Shown here piece after piece: positions 1 to 11,327 of a stretch of DNA of 64,000 bases. A program made the translations under genes and the position numbers. The DNA is from Metamycoplasma spumans ATCC 19526 (GTDB lineage: Bacteria > Bacillota_I > Bacilli_A > Mycoplasmatales > Metamycoplasmataceae). The stretch lies in the NCBI GenBank assembly GCA_000620005.1, contig JHVF01000001.1, positions 52,565-116,564 of the forward strand, in the 5' to 3' direction. Below the pieces are notes generated by a model. That model ran no database searches. It saw only the letters and a program-made list of their open reading frames with translations, and was not told the DNA's origin. Positions within the stretch are counted from its first letter, which is position 1, and each line of letters begins with the position of its first letter.

Positions 1-665
1 ACTTCTTCCATTTCTACTGGATTATATATATTTGACATAACCGCACTTTCTTCAGCTGTTAAAAGAAGCGGAGAAATTCTTGTATCTCATTTTAAAGCAA
101 GTTCTACTAGCTTTTTATTTTCTTCTTCATTTTTGTTTACCTTTGCTAGTAATTTCATTGCCATGTTACTCCAAATTTTGTATAGCTCAGCCTTTTTATC
201 AGCATTTTCATAATATCTTTTTTCTGGCAAGATTGCATGTGGGTCAGAGATATAGATAGTTTCTTGATCACTATTTTTGAAATCTGTCATTACAAATAAA
301 GGAATTGGCATTGCTAAATCTAATAATGTTAACTCTGCATATTGTTTTTCTAAATCTGCTCAAGAGTTTAGTTTATTAACTCTATCTAATAAATTTAATA
401 AAGGTTTAACGCCACTCATTCTTCTTTGTTTTCCGTTAGAAACTAATTTGTAATATTTGATCATTTCTAGCATTGCGGGATTGTTTTTTAATTCACTATC
501 ATCTTTTACTCATTTGTCAAATAAAGAAATCTTTAGTTTTACTAGTTGATCATCAATTGATGAAAATGAACCTATGGCAGTTTTATGTGCGGGTATTTCG
601 TGTTTTTTAGCTCACTCAGCATTGATTGCTTCAAAAAAGTCATCTTTTATTAATTTTTTATTCAT
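1..665 (-). CDS. pepO: M13-family metallopeptidase (PepO-like), C-terminus off the left edge
   Basis: The reading frame starts at 665 behind a strong ribosome binding site (AGGAGG at 669-674) and runs off the window. The first ~221 residues match the N-terminal domain of M13 (neprilysin/PepO) oligopeptidases: a DDFFEAINAEW opening, an SFSSIDD segment, and the LPEKRYYEN segment typical of the family. The zinc-binding HExxH region would lie beyond the left edge, so activity cannot be judged. Family members cleave oligopeptides, which would feed amino acids to a mycoplasma that scavenges them. There is no signal peptide, so it is probably cytosolic. Its start lies 9 nt past the stop of the upstream membrane-protein gene, so the two are probably cotranscribed. 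In-frame TGA codons encode Trp. Confidence 0.85.
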
Positions 666-673
666 ATAGCCTC

Positions 674-2254
674 CTATTGTGTATATAAAATATCTTGTGT
701 GTGTTTATATAAAATCTTACGATAGCTTTTGTAGTCTAGCTTTTCGAAAATAATTTTTGTGCCATTAGCATTTAATTTATCAAATAAACCATTCATAAAT
801 AGTAGGATTTCAGGTTCATTTAATCTGCTTGACAATTTACAGTCAATAATAACGAATTTTACTCAGTTATCGACTATTGAAAGAATGTCTTCATTAATAC
901 TGCTAATTTTTAAGCAAAAGCCCCGTTTTTGTTTTTCGCTTTTAACAATATTTTCTTTTATTTTTTTAATTGCTTTAAATGTTGTGAACTCAATAACTTG
1001 TAAAAAACCATCAAAATACTTATTAGCATTTGCAATTTTTTCGAAATCTATTGCATTGAAGATAAAGTCTTTAAGTGTAATGATTGAATAATTAGGTCTA
1101 ATATGTCTAATTTGGCTATAAATGTTCACATATATATTTTTATAGATATCTAACTGGGTCAACGTTTCTGCGTCTTTGCATCCTAATTCAGAAAAAACAT
1201 CTGGTATTATCAGCTCTTTCATTTCTGTTTTTTGGCCCTGTAAATTTCTAAAAATAATTTTTTTACTTTCAAGATTAACATTGGCAGACCAATTTAAAAT
1301 ATTTTGATAAGCTAATGAAAATTGATGGTATTTTTCACTTTCTAATACATTTTTATCAGGCTCGAATGACCTATATCTTTTGTCTGTAATTGAATAAATT
1401 TTTAAATAATCAAAAAACTTTTCAAATTCATCTTTTGTTTTTTTGATTAATAACGAGCTATCAATAATAAATATTTGCCTATAAAGCTTTATATAGTTAT
1501 AAGACCATTCGACGAATTGCGAAGCGACATATTTAGCTCTATTATTGCCAAATCTTGATTCGGTAAAAACAAAAAACAATTTATTTCAATCTAAAAATAC
1601 TTTTACGCCTTGAATTGAATTTTTGATTGCGTTTTCCTTAAATAGATTAATAAAGTTTTGAACATTGTATATATTTTTGATATCGAGCGTGAATAAAACA
1701 GCAGTGTATTTTTCTTTTGGTTGCGATAAAAAAGTTAAGTTAGTTTCAATATCCTCAAAAACTGAGTTTTCTCTAATATCTTTTTCTTCTCATGAAAAAC
1801 CAGCCATAATTTGATCGTTATCATAATTTTGTATGGTTATGTTTACATAAGTAATTAATTTAGAATCATAAGGAGAAGTTATTTCAGTATCAATAGATTC
1901 ATTTAAATTATTTTGCAATATATCCATAAATTTTTCTTTAGTATATTTGTCAAATACTGCAATAAAGTCGTCTAGTTTTACTCATTGACCGCTAATTATA
2001 TTGAGTTTTTTGTAAAATCATGGTTCATTGTACATTGCTGAATCTGGGTTAGCAATTTTTATTCTTAATTTATTCATATCTATTAATAAAACCAAATCGC
2101 CATTAGAATTTTGTATTTTATTTGCTTTAGTCTTTGTTATAAAGTAAACAGCAGTTAAAGTAACTGAAATAATAAAAACAATTAATAAAACTCATAATGA
2201 AATAATGTCTGCATTTGAGCTACTATGATTTATTTTTTTTATAAGATTATTCAT
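674..2254 (-). CDS. Membrane-anchored protein resembling a degenerate PAS-GGDEF-EAL protein
   Basis: 526 residues; the ATG overlaps the TAA of pcrA. Residues ~19-39 form one transmembrane helix. Then comes a possible PAS-like domain (~50-150), a region with the rhythm of a GGDEF domain (~175-260) but without GGDEF, and a C-terminal part (~312-526) that follows EAL-domain spacing: FSLAYQNI in place of the usual F-L-YQPI, FRN where E-A-L should be, ELIIPDVFSEL like the LIPPDEFI segment, an IEFTTF strand, and FVIIDCKLSSRLN like the VDYIKID strand. The catalytic acids of both domains are not visible, so it would be inactive as a cyclase or phosphodiesterase. The assignment is by eye. Alternatively it is an unrelated mycoplasma-specific membrane protein. 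Confidence 0.55.
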
Positions 2255-4457
2255 TTTCATCTCATTTTTTAATTGCCATATGATTTTTAGCAAACTTTTT
2301 GACTTTTTTGTCAATATCGAATTTAACTTCAATTATATCGTCAATTATGTCGAGTATTACTCCCTTACCGTAAGTTTTGTGAGTTATAAAATCTCCGATA
2401 ATTAAATTTTCATTGGTTTTGTTTTCTGTAGCCATTGAAAAGCTACTTGCGATGTTTATTGATCTGCTTTCTTTGATTCCAGCTTCTTTTAGAAAACGGC
2501 TTTTTTTATTAATACCATTTCTACCAACAGAAAACGAAAGGAAAAGTTTCTTTTTAGCTCTGGTCATTGCAACATAAGCAAGTCTTCTTTCTTCTTCAAG
2601 ACCTTCTAAATTTTCAGCGGTTTGAGTTTTTAAAAATGTGAAGTCTTTTTGAGGCGACACTAGAATTGCTCTTCTAAGAGGGAAAATATTTTCTGCTAGT
2701 CCAGCAATAAATACATAGTCAAATTCCAACCCCTTGGCGTTATGAACACTCATTAATGAAACATAACTCATTGCATCATCTTCAACATCTCTATCAGTTA
2801 TTAAAGTGATTTCTTGCAAGTATTCGTCAATACTTCCGTGAGGATTTTTCTTTTCTCATGCTTCGATAGCTTCAATTAGTGAGGTGAAGTTATCCATTCT
2901 GTTTTCGTATTCTTCTTCAGAATTTTTAATCTCTTCGAAATATTTAATTCGATTAATCATAAACTCTTTTAAAGTTAAATAAATTGGGTTGGTTTGTATT
3001 GCTCTTCTTGCTCATCTGATTTCGTTAATTAGACTTGCAATATTTTTTAATGTTGATATTGAAATTTGTAACTCATCTTGGATTTCTGAAAACTTAGTTT
3101 CTAAACAACGGAATAGATCCAAGTTTTCTCTTCGTGAAAAGTTTAATAATTTTTCGATTGTTACATCACCAATTTTTCTAGAAGGTTTGTTAATTATTCT
3201 TAAAAGCGAAATTTCAGAACCATCGTGTATTACTCTTAAATAAGCTAGAGCGTCTTTTATTTCTTCACGTTGGTAAAACTTAATTGAACCGAATAACTTG
3301 TATATTGTATTTTCTCTAACTAATGCTTCTTCAAGAGCTCTTGAGTAACTGTTTACACGATATAGAATAGCGATATTTTTAAGTTGAACTCTATTTTTTT
3401 TTAACTCTGATATTTTATTAGCAATTCACCGTGCTTCGGCATCATCATTAAAACCACAATAGAACTCTATTTCTTCGCCTTCTTCATTTTCAGTGAACAA
3501 TTTTTTATCTAATCTTAATTTATTTTTAGCAATTAAATTATTCGAAACTTTTAATATTTTTTTAGTTGAACGATAGTTTTCTTCAAGTTTTACAGTTACT
3601 GAATCAGGATAATCTTTATCAAAATTCATAATAATGTTAATATCTGCGTTTCTTCAAGAGTAGATTGTTTGATCTGGATCGCCAACGATTGTTAAGTGAT
3701 GAGAAGAAGCTAATTTTTTCATTATTTTGTATTGTAAAACACTTGTATCTTGAAATTCATCAACTAAAACATGCTCAAATCTGTTTTCTCATTTTGCTGC
3801 TATTTGGCTAAAATTAGGGTCGTAAAATAATTTATAAACAAAAAGAAGCAAGTCATCAAAATCTAAAGAACGCGATCTTTCAAGGTGAGCTTGGTAGTGT
3901 TTATAAATTAATTCTTTAGTTTCATGTGTTTGTTTTTCTATTAGTGAATCATAATTTTCATCGTTTGATGAAAGCATATGATTTTTATCATCAAATGTGG
4001 GTAATTGATTTTTTTTGTTTTGAATAAAAGAAATAATTGAAGAGTAAGTATATTCTGTTTGTGATATTTCTAATTCTGAGTAAACAATTTTAAGAATTTC
4101 TTTTTGATCTAATTCGTCAATGATTTGAAAGTCGTTATTGTATCCTAGGTTGTGAATTTCTTTTCTTAAAATTTTTGCACACATTGCGTGGAAAGTTGAA
4201 ACGATAGGACTTTCTGAAATATTACTATTTGCAAGAATTGAAAAAACCCTCTGTTTCATTTCGTTTGCTGCTTTATTAGAAAAAGTTAAAGCTAAAATTT
4301 TAGAAGGTTCCACTCCTAAGTTTTCTATTAAGTATGCAATCTTATAAGTTAGAACTCTAGTTTTGCCAGAACCTGCTCCAGCAATAATCCTAAGTGGCCC
4401 TTCGTTATAAATAACTGCACTTTTTTGTTGTTCGTTTAACAGATTGATATCAATCAT
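2247..4457 (-). CDS. pcrA: UvrD/PcrA-type ATP-dependent 3'-5' DNA helicase
   Basis: 736 residues, the normal length for PcrA/UvrD. It unwinds DNA in nucleotide excision and mismatch repair and clears recombination filaments. Superfamily 1 motifs appear in order: a Q-motif near the N-terminus (LNEQQKSAV), Walker A AGAGSGKT (~26-33), TFSNKAANEM (Ia), DEFQDTS (II), GDPDQTIYSWR (III), ENYRST (IV), the VHNAKGLEFD region (V) and YVAMTRAKKKL (VI). The C-terminal Tudor-like tail (GDFITHKTYGKGVILDI) is typical of PcrA. The start at 4457 gives the family-standard N-terminus. The gene has its own promoter region upstream and overlaps the next gene by 8 bp at its 3' end. Confidence 0.95.
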
Positions 4458-4582
4458 GAATATCCCCCCTAAAAATTAATAATAATAATTATAACATATT
4501 GACAACCATAAACACTTCGCTACTTAATAATTAGCAATTTTTGTTAATAATTAGGCTTTTATAACGACTTAATTTGCATAAA

Positions 4583-4615
4583 AAAATACAAACACAAAAA
4601 AAGTGTTTGTATTTT
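4583..4615 (-). terminator. Rho-independent terminator of the RDD gene
   Basis: A near-perfect 13-bp inverted repeat (4583-4595 / 4603-4615) around a short loop is followed on the minus strand by a T-run. It overlaps the stop codon of the RDD-family gene and separates it from pcrA. Confidence 0.8.
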
Positions 4616-5267
4616 AATTTTCATACTTAATTATTGGCAGTTTTCTGTAAACTGGAACAATTGAATTATCGTTTAAATCGGGTTCTTCAACTTCTTCAAA
4701 TTTATTTATTCAAACAGTGTATGTTTGCGAAAATTTATCATTAAGCCCAATTTTGCTTATTTTAGCGTTTGATAAAATAAAAAACGTTTCGACAAATGCG
4801 GCTATTGAAGCTAAAATTGTAGGTAATAATAAAAATAATTTTTGTACTTTATTTAACGGTTGAGTTTTTTTGTTTATTAATGCAGCTTGTTCGAATGTTT
4901 GAGGCGAAACTAAAATTGCAAAGGCAATAAATACAAAAAATCATATGAAAGCAAATAATCTTTGCCTATCAAAAATAGCTTTGACAATACTAGTTTTTGG
5001 ATCTTTTGCAATAACCTTAATTTTGCAAATCGCCATGCCGACAGTTTTGCCATTTCATAACATTGGTATAAATAATCAAATTATTAATAAACTAGAAATA
5101 GCTATTGACAATCACAAATAGTAATTTAATAAATTATAAAACTTCCCGGTTTTATAATTAAAGGCTAAAAATGATGTTGCTATTAAAACGGCCAAAAATA
5201 TAATTAAGTCAATAATGGTGGCGAGTAATCTTATTCAAAACCCAGCCTTTTTATTTATTTTTATCAT
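4614..5267 (-). CDS. RDD-family integral membrane protein
   Basis: 217 residues with four predicted membrane segments. The N-terminus has the RDD hallmark (FWIRLLATIIDLIIF, Arg and Asp in the first helix), followed by a second helix pair and the NGKTVGMAICKIKVI segment that in RDD proteins follows helix 2. Function in mycoplasmas is unknown; RDD proteins elsewhere have been linked to ion transport or membrane stress. The start overlaps the end of the glycosyltransferase-like gene by 7 bp, so it is translated from the asnS operon. The tail is hydrophilic and acidic. Confidence 0.75.
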
Positions 5268-6265
5268 TTGAATTTTTTGTAAATTGATTCTCAATTAGAA
5301 GAATCTAAAACTAATTTTAAAAGTTCTTTTGCATTATATTTTTCGAAGTAAGGGTTTTTTTCTAATTCTTGTTCTCAAACGGGAAGGTGTTTTTTAATTT
5401 CACTTTCGAAAGCTAACTTTATATTTTTCAAAGAACGTCACTCTTGAGTATTCTTTTTAATCTTGCACATACCAATATAACCAGCTCCATAGTAGCATAT
5501 ATTAATAAATTCGGCAAATCTTAGAGCATTTATTTTGTCTGGGCATTTTTCTTGCGCTAGGTTAATAATTGTGGTTCATGTTTTAGCAAGCGATTTTGGA
5601 TTTAATAAAATAGGATCATAATTTCAGTCTTCAACTCAGGTGTTTTTGATAAAAGCAAATGTTTGCGAATTTAATAGTCCTTTGTATGTGCTAGCAGGCG
5701 TGTACTGAAGGTTAATATTTTTAAATTTTTGAGCATTTAAAATATCTTTAAATATTTCACTTTTAATAACGATATTAAAAGCAACGGGAGCTGTAAATAA
5801 AATTGGCTCGTCACTATTTTTTAAATTTATCACAAGATTTTCATCAAAATTTTCGCCATTAAAATCAAGGTTTACTAAACCTTTTACACTTCCTAATATT
5901 TCAATAAAGTCAGGTTTTACTGCACTTTTTTCTAAATAGGAATTAATACGTTTGGTGAATTCTTTTTTAAGAACTGTGTATGAATATAGTATATAAACAT
6001 ATTCAGTTTCAACAAATGACATTGCCTGTTTGATAACTATGTCAATTAATTGATGGGCTGAGTTTATAATTACTTTTAAATTGTCTTGAAATTCATATTT
6101 TAGTTTTGCAATAGCCTCAAAATCTTCGTCTTTAGGTTGATCTACTATTAATATAACATTAAAATTTTTCTCGGTTTGTTTTTTTAAATTTCTAAATATT
6201 TCGTCAAGAGTTATTGAAGGGTGATAAATTGGTGCGATTAAAGTAAGTGTTTTCGATTCGCTCAT
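5261..6265 (-). CDS. GT2-like (GT-A fold) protein, probably degenerate glycosyltransferase
   Basis: 334 residues. The N-terminal ~110 residues have the GT-A pattern of family 2 glycosyltransferases: LTLIAPIYHPSITLDEIF, RNLKKQTEKNFNVILIVD, a paired helix/strand, and YVYILYSYTVLKKEF where active enzymes carry the metal-binding DxD. Here the acidic residues are replaced (ILYSYTV), so nucleotide-sugar chemistry is doubtful. The C-terminal half has no recognised domain. It lies 2 nt after asnS and overlaps the RDD gene, so the three form one operon. Confidence 0.6.
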
Positions 6266-6267
6266 AA

Positions 6268-7614
6268 CTACATTTTAATTGAACCAGCAACTCTTGGGAA
6301 AGGTATCACATCTCTTATGTTAGATACACCAGTAACATACATTACTAATCTTTCAAAACCAATTCCAAAACCACTAGATGGAGCATATCCAAATCTTCTT
6401 AAATCTAAATATCATTTTAAAGGTTCTTGAGGAATCTTCAATTCATTCATTCTTTGAAGAAGTTTATCGTATCTTTCTTCCCGTTGGCTTCCACCTATTA
6501 GTTCACCTATTCCTGGAACAAGTAAGTCGAAAGCTGCGACGGTTTGATTATCTTCATTTTGATACATGTAGAAAGCCTTAATATCTTTAGGATAATTAAT
6601 AACAGCAACAGGTCCATTAACTATTTTATCTGATAAGAATTTTTCATGTTCTGAAGCCAAATCCATTCCAAAGTGAATATCTTTTTCTTCAAATTGTTCT
6701 GCAAAAGGTTTTAATTTTTCGACAACGTCTTTATATTCAATAACTGTTAATTTTTTATCTAAGAATTTATTTAGTGTAGGTAATAATTCATTATTTTGCA
6801 AGTTATCTAAAAAGGCCATTTCATCTGGGTGATTGTTAATTGTGTTTCTAATTGCATTTTTTAATAAATCATCTGCAAGGTCAATAATGTTATTTAATCT
6901 ATAAAAAGCGACTTCTGGTTCTATCATTCAAAATTCAGCTAAGTGACGTGATGTATGTGAATTTTCAGCTCTAAATGTAGGCGCAAATGTATAAACTTTT
7001 TTAAATCCAGCAGCATATGATTCTGCGTGTAATTGTCCTGTTACACCCAAAAATGCTTTTTGTTTAAAGAAGTAATCTTTGCTTTCATCATCAACTAATA
7101 AGGTTTCTCCTGCTCCTTCACCGTCGTTTGATGTAATAATAGGAGCAGCAACATTTAGAAATTCGTGTTCTTGGAAGTATTTGTGAACTTCGAATAGCAA
7201 TGAATTACGAATAATCATAACTGCTCTAAATAAATTTGTTCTGTGTCTTAAATGAGGTATTTCTCTTAAAAAGTCTAGAGTTGTTTCTTTTTTTTGTATA
7301 GGAAAATCTTCAGCAACATTATTAATTAAAACTAAGTTGCTTGCGTTTAGTTCAAAAGGTTGTTTTGCTTCTGGGGTTAAATGTAATTGTCCAGAAACTT
7401 TAATAGAAGCTCCCATTAAGATTTTGTCAGTGTTAAATTGATTATTTAAATCCCCTTTAATTACAACTTGTAAATTTGATACACTACTTCCATCATTAAT
7501 GGTAATGAATCTTATTTTATCATTACCTCTGTTTGATATTACTCAACCTTCTACGGTAATTTCTTGTAAATCTGTTAAGGTGTTTAATTTTTTTAACATA
7601 GTTTTAATTGTCAT
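6268..7614 (-). CDS. asnS: Asparaginyl-tRNA synthetase
   Basis: 448 residues, standard length. It attaches Asn to tRNA-Asn in the cytosol. An N-terminal OB-fold anticodon-binding domain ([19 protein letters not shown]) is followed by a class II catalytic core with motif 2 ([20 protein letters not shown]) and motif 3 ([15 protein letters not shown]), and the IGGSQRE segment typical of AsnRS. The start at 7614 is supported by CAGGAG about 7 nt upstream. In-frame TGA encodes conserved Trp residues. It is first gene of a three-gene operon. Confidence 0.95.
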
Positions 7615-7753
7615 ATATTGCTCCTGTAAATATTTTTATATAATAAAATTAATAATATACTTATAAAATTATAATCGAGAAAACGAACATGGTTATAAAT
7701 ATTATTATTTGTATATTAATGTAAATATATTTTAGTCTAATTAATGTGTAGTC

Positions 7754-7789
7754 ATAAAAAAACGAGGATTAATTCCTCATTTTTTTATG
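7754..7789 (-). terminator. Terminator of potD1
   Basis: A symmetric hairpin (GAGGA 7764-7768 / TCCTC 7774-7778, extended by A and T runs) ends the pot operon; the potD1 stop codon lies inside its A/T arm. The symmetry would let it act on either strand. Confidence 0.75.
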
Positions 7790-9569
7790 ACTTAGTTGTT
7801 TCATAGTAATATGTAGAAATTTTTGTTCTTAAATTGTTATCAATTATAGGGTATGAGAATAACTTATATTCATTGGTTGACTCTGGTTGCTCGAAAATTG
7901 TAATGGCGGTTTCATCACCTGCAAAATATCATTTTAAGACAAACTCATATGTAATTCTATTTGTTGGAGTGTATGATACATAGTCAAAGTTTGCTATGTC
8001 TGAAATAGAACTATCTGAGAATAAATCTGCTAAGACATCTTCGAACAATTTATAACCGTTTTCTAAGTTATCACGCATTATTAGAAATCATTCATAATTT
8101 TTAGAATCTACTGGGTTATTAATAAAATTATCAAATTTTTCTTCATTTCATTTTACAAAAGAGTCTTGAGTAATGTCGGCGTCCGCAAATTCTTCTTTTA
8201 TTAAATCAATAACTTTACTTTTTTCCTCGTTGGTCAAAGGAGTTAATTCATTAATTAATAATTGTTTTTGCTCTTCGATTATTGAATCAGAAAGTTGTTC
8301 TTTAAATTCTTTAAAGAATTGAGTTTCAACTTCTGCAATTGAAGTTGCCATTAGTTTACTGTCATAATTTTCGTTTCCTTGATTATTGTGGTATAACAGT
8401 TCGCCCAGTGTCCTTGTAAATGTATCGGCTTCCTCTTTTGTAAGGCCCTTAGATAATATTCAATTATCCATTAATATATAATTGTATTTTGGTCTAACAA
8501 ATCTTACATTACCTTCTTCAACGGTTGAAAAATTATCTTCTGAATAATAAGCATCTAAAGCGTCACCATTGTACATTACAGCAGCATCTGATCTGCCATT
8601 TTTAGGTTCTATTAAATGATTTAATAATTCAAGTCCGTCAGATGTTAAAAAGTTAAATTTTGTGTCTTTTATATCGTGTCCGGTAGCACTTTTAATAAAT
8701 CTATTAAAACTATCTATTGCAATTTTATAATTATCTTCACCAAAATTGAATAGTTGTGTACCCTTAACATTTTTAGTAAATTTTTCTTCTCAACCTTCGC
8801 CGTATGTCATTGCACCTATCATTAGGTTATCTAAATACGCATTAGTTCAACCAAAATGTTCGTAGTTCGAGCCCTTTAAAACGTTGAATATTTGTTGTCA
8901 TTCAAATTTTAAGGTTGCTTCATTAAGTTGTTCTTCAGCTTTTGAAACGTTTAAATTTGGGCGGGTCTTTTCATTAATGTTGTATGCTATGCCCTTGTCC
9001 TGAGTGTAATAAGGAAGAATATAATCATAAAAATGATCTCAGCCACCATTAAACTTAGAAGGTTCTGAATTTTTAATACGATAATTTAAAGCTTCTCCGC
9101 TTTGATTTCTATCAATTATAAATCCAGTATCTTTTCCTTCTTTTTCCATTTGGTCTAATTTTGACAGTATTAAAGCGTCAAAATCTTCTAAATGCTTAAC
9201 GGTATTTGGAGTATAGTATTTTTTTCTATTTTCTCATTCGTTTGAACCTGGCCCATAAATAAGTTCAAAGTCGAATTTTTGTATTTTTTTATCAATGATA
9301 AGTTGAGCCGCTTGGAAATCCGAACCAACACCAGCAATTGCTTTTTCTTGGGTAATAGCTTGTGTAAATTCGCTTATTTCTTTAAATTCCTTGTAATTGT
9401 ATTTAGTTTTTAATTTTTGAATAATTTGTGGTGATAAATATGATTCATAGTTATACACACTTGGTCTATATTGATTTGTAGCTTTAACAACAATTGCTAT
9501 TGAAACGGTAACAATTATAATAACTATAGATAATACATAAAGAATCGCTTTTCAAATTTTTTTACGCAA
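7785..9569 (-). CDS. Polyamine-type ABC transporter substrate-binding protein, copy 1 (PotD-like)
   Basis: 594 residues, longer than typical PotD. It has no lipobox; an N-terminal membrane helix (~10-32) would anchor it outside the cell. It matches the mycoplasmal PotD-like (MG045) family: VYNYESYL, AIAGVGSDFQAAQL, and the EPKNGRSDAAVMYNGDALDAYY block. The neighbouring second copy (12721-14391) shares the same blocks. The start is taken as TTG at 9569 because AGAGGT lies ~9 nt upstream; no ATG precedes the membrane helix in frame. It follows potC by 17 nt and closes the operon at a terminator. The ligand is assumed to be spermidine/putrescine from family knowledge only. Confidence 0.8.
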
Positions 9570-9586
9570 TTTATATTTACCTCTTG

Positions 9587-10438
9587 TTATGCATTTAAGC
9601 CCGTTTTATTTTTGCGTTGTAATTGAATTGTTTTTTTATTTTTAGCCGCTTGCGATCCTTTAATTGCTACATAAATTGTATTTCCGAAAATTACTACAAG
9701 TAATGATATAGCTCCAATTGCTAATGATCAAGCTTGGAATTGCCCTTCATATAGTTGTGTACCTAATGTTTCGGTGTTTGAGACGATTCTTGTAATAATA
9801 AAATCGTCGAAAGAAAGTGTCATTGTTATTATAAATGTAAAGCCTATTGAACCTAACATATATACAAAATATGTTTTAAATCATGTTTTAAACTTTGAAT
9901 ATCCCAAGTCTTGGCTAGCTTCAAATATGTTTTTAGAAAACTTATCACTTTTAGGAAGCATAATTAGAATTCCATATGGCAAGCACATTACTGTGTGCCC
10001 AATAATTGATCTAAAGAAGCCTTCGTTTGTTGCTTTTAAGGTTCCGAAAAAAATTAAGTTTAAAACTATAGCCAATGTTAAACCAGTAATAACATCAGGG
10101 TTAATCATTGGAACATTAGATGAGGCTTGAACAAATGTTCTTGAAGTTTTATTTTTATGTCTTCATAAAGAAAAACATGTTAATAAAGAAATTACTATAA
10201 CTAAAATTGATGTAGAAATTCCTAGTAGTAAAGAGTTAACGAAAGCTAATCCGTGTGATTTTGAGAATAATTCTGTATACGCTTCAAATGAAGTTCTATT
10301 TCAGGTTGTAACTGAGAATATACCTTTATCTGATGGGGCGTTAAAACTGTACACTGTACCAAATAATATTGGTAAGTAAAGTAGGGCAAGAATTATGAAA
10401 ACATATGAGTGTTTTAAAAAACTTTTAAATTTATTCAT
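9587..10438 (-). CDS. potC: Spermidine/putrescine ABC transporter permease PotC
   Basis: 283 residues with about six membrane helices and the EAA loop that contacts the ATPase (NIFEASQDLGYSKFKTW). Together with PotB it forms the membrane channel of the importer. The ATG at 10438 overlaps the potB stop by 8 bp, which indicates translational coupling. The conserved MINPDVITGL and LSFDDFIIT segments are typical of PotC. The C-terminus is a short basic tail. Confidence 0.85.
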
Positions 10439-11327
10439 AAACACCCCCTTGTTTTTTCTTGCTAATTAAATAAGGAATACCATAAATAATTCCATAAATG
10501 GTTAGTAGTACTGCTAAAGTGATGATAACTAACGTTGATGCGTTTGCTAAATCGAATGGATTTGCTGTGTTAGCGAATTGGTTAATTAAATTACCAATAA
10601 GTTGTTTTTGACTACCATTAGGTAGCAATTTGTCAGAAATAATAATTGAAGTGGCAGCCATCATTAAAACAATACCAAAACCACTTAATATTGCTTTTGA
10701 ACAGTATGGGATAATTACTTTAAATACTGTTTGAAATTTTGAATAACCCAAATCTTCTGACGCTTCTAATATATTTTTGGGCATGTCTTTTAAAACTTGA
10801 TATAGTGGCATTACCATGAAAGGTAAGAATAAATAAACCATACCAAAAATAATAAAGAAATTATTGTTTAATTGATTTTCATCAAATATTGCAGAAAATA
10901 AACCTCTAACTGCAAGTGCTTTAGAAATGGTGAAAATTGCTAACGGACTTAATATTAAAGTTAACCCCAACGTTCTAAAGATTACCGATTTGCTTCTTGC
11001 GACAATAAAGGCATATGGAAAACCAATTATTAAAGCAAATATCGAAGCAACCAATCCTGTGCCTAAAGAACGGCCGATAATTAATCATGTTGATGATTTG
11101 CCAGCGATTTCTCAGTTTTCTAGTCGATGCTCTGAATTTAGTGGTTTGAACGCATAAACAAAAATTAAAATTAAAGGAAGAATAATAAATAAAAATGCGA
11201 ATATTAAGTATGGAACTAAAAGTGAAGCCTGTAACTTTGTCATTCCACCGAATCACTTAACTGCTTTTTTACTTAATTTATTATTGTTTTGACGTTTTGA
11301 AGTCTCTGAAAAAATTTTTTTATTCAT
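10431..11327 (-). CDS. potB: Spermidine/putrescine ABC transporter permease PotB
   Basis: 298 residues, about six membrane helices. The EAA loop is NILEASEDLGYSKFQTVF. The gene starts at 11327, overlapping the potA stop by 8 bp; this start adds the first membrane helix (LLVPYLIFAFLFIILPLIL) that is lost if the later ATG at 11054 is used. Trp residues in the N-terminal periplasmic-type loop are encoded by TGA. It pairs with PotC. Confidence 0.85.

Noticed and set aside
759..1091. Plus-strand hydrophobic frame opposite the EAL-like gene
   Set aside because: Reverse-strand shadow of A+T-rich coding DNA with no ribosome binding site.
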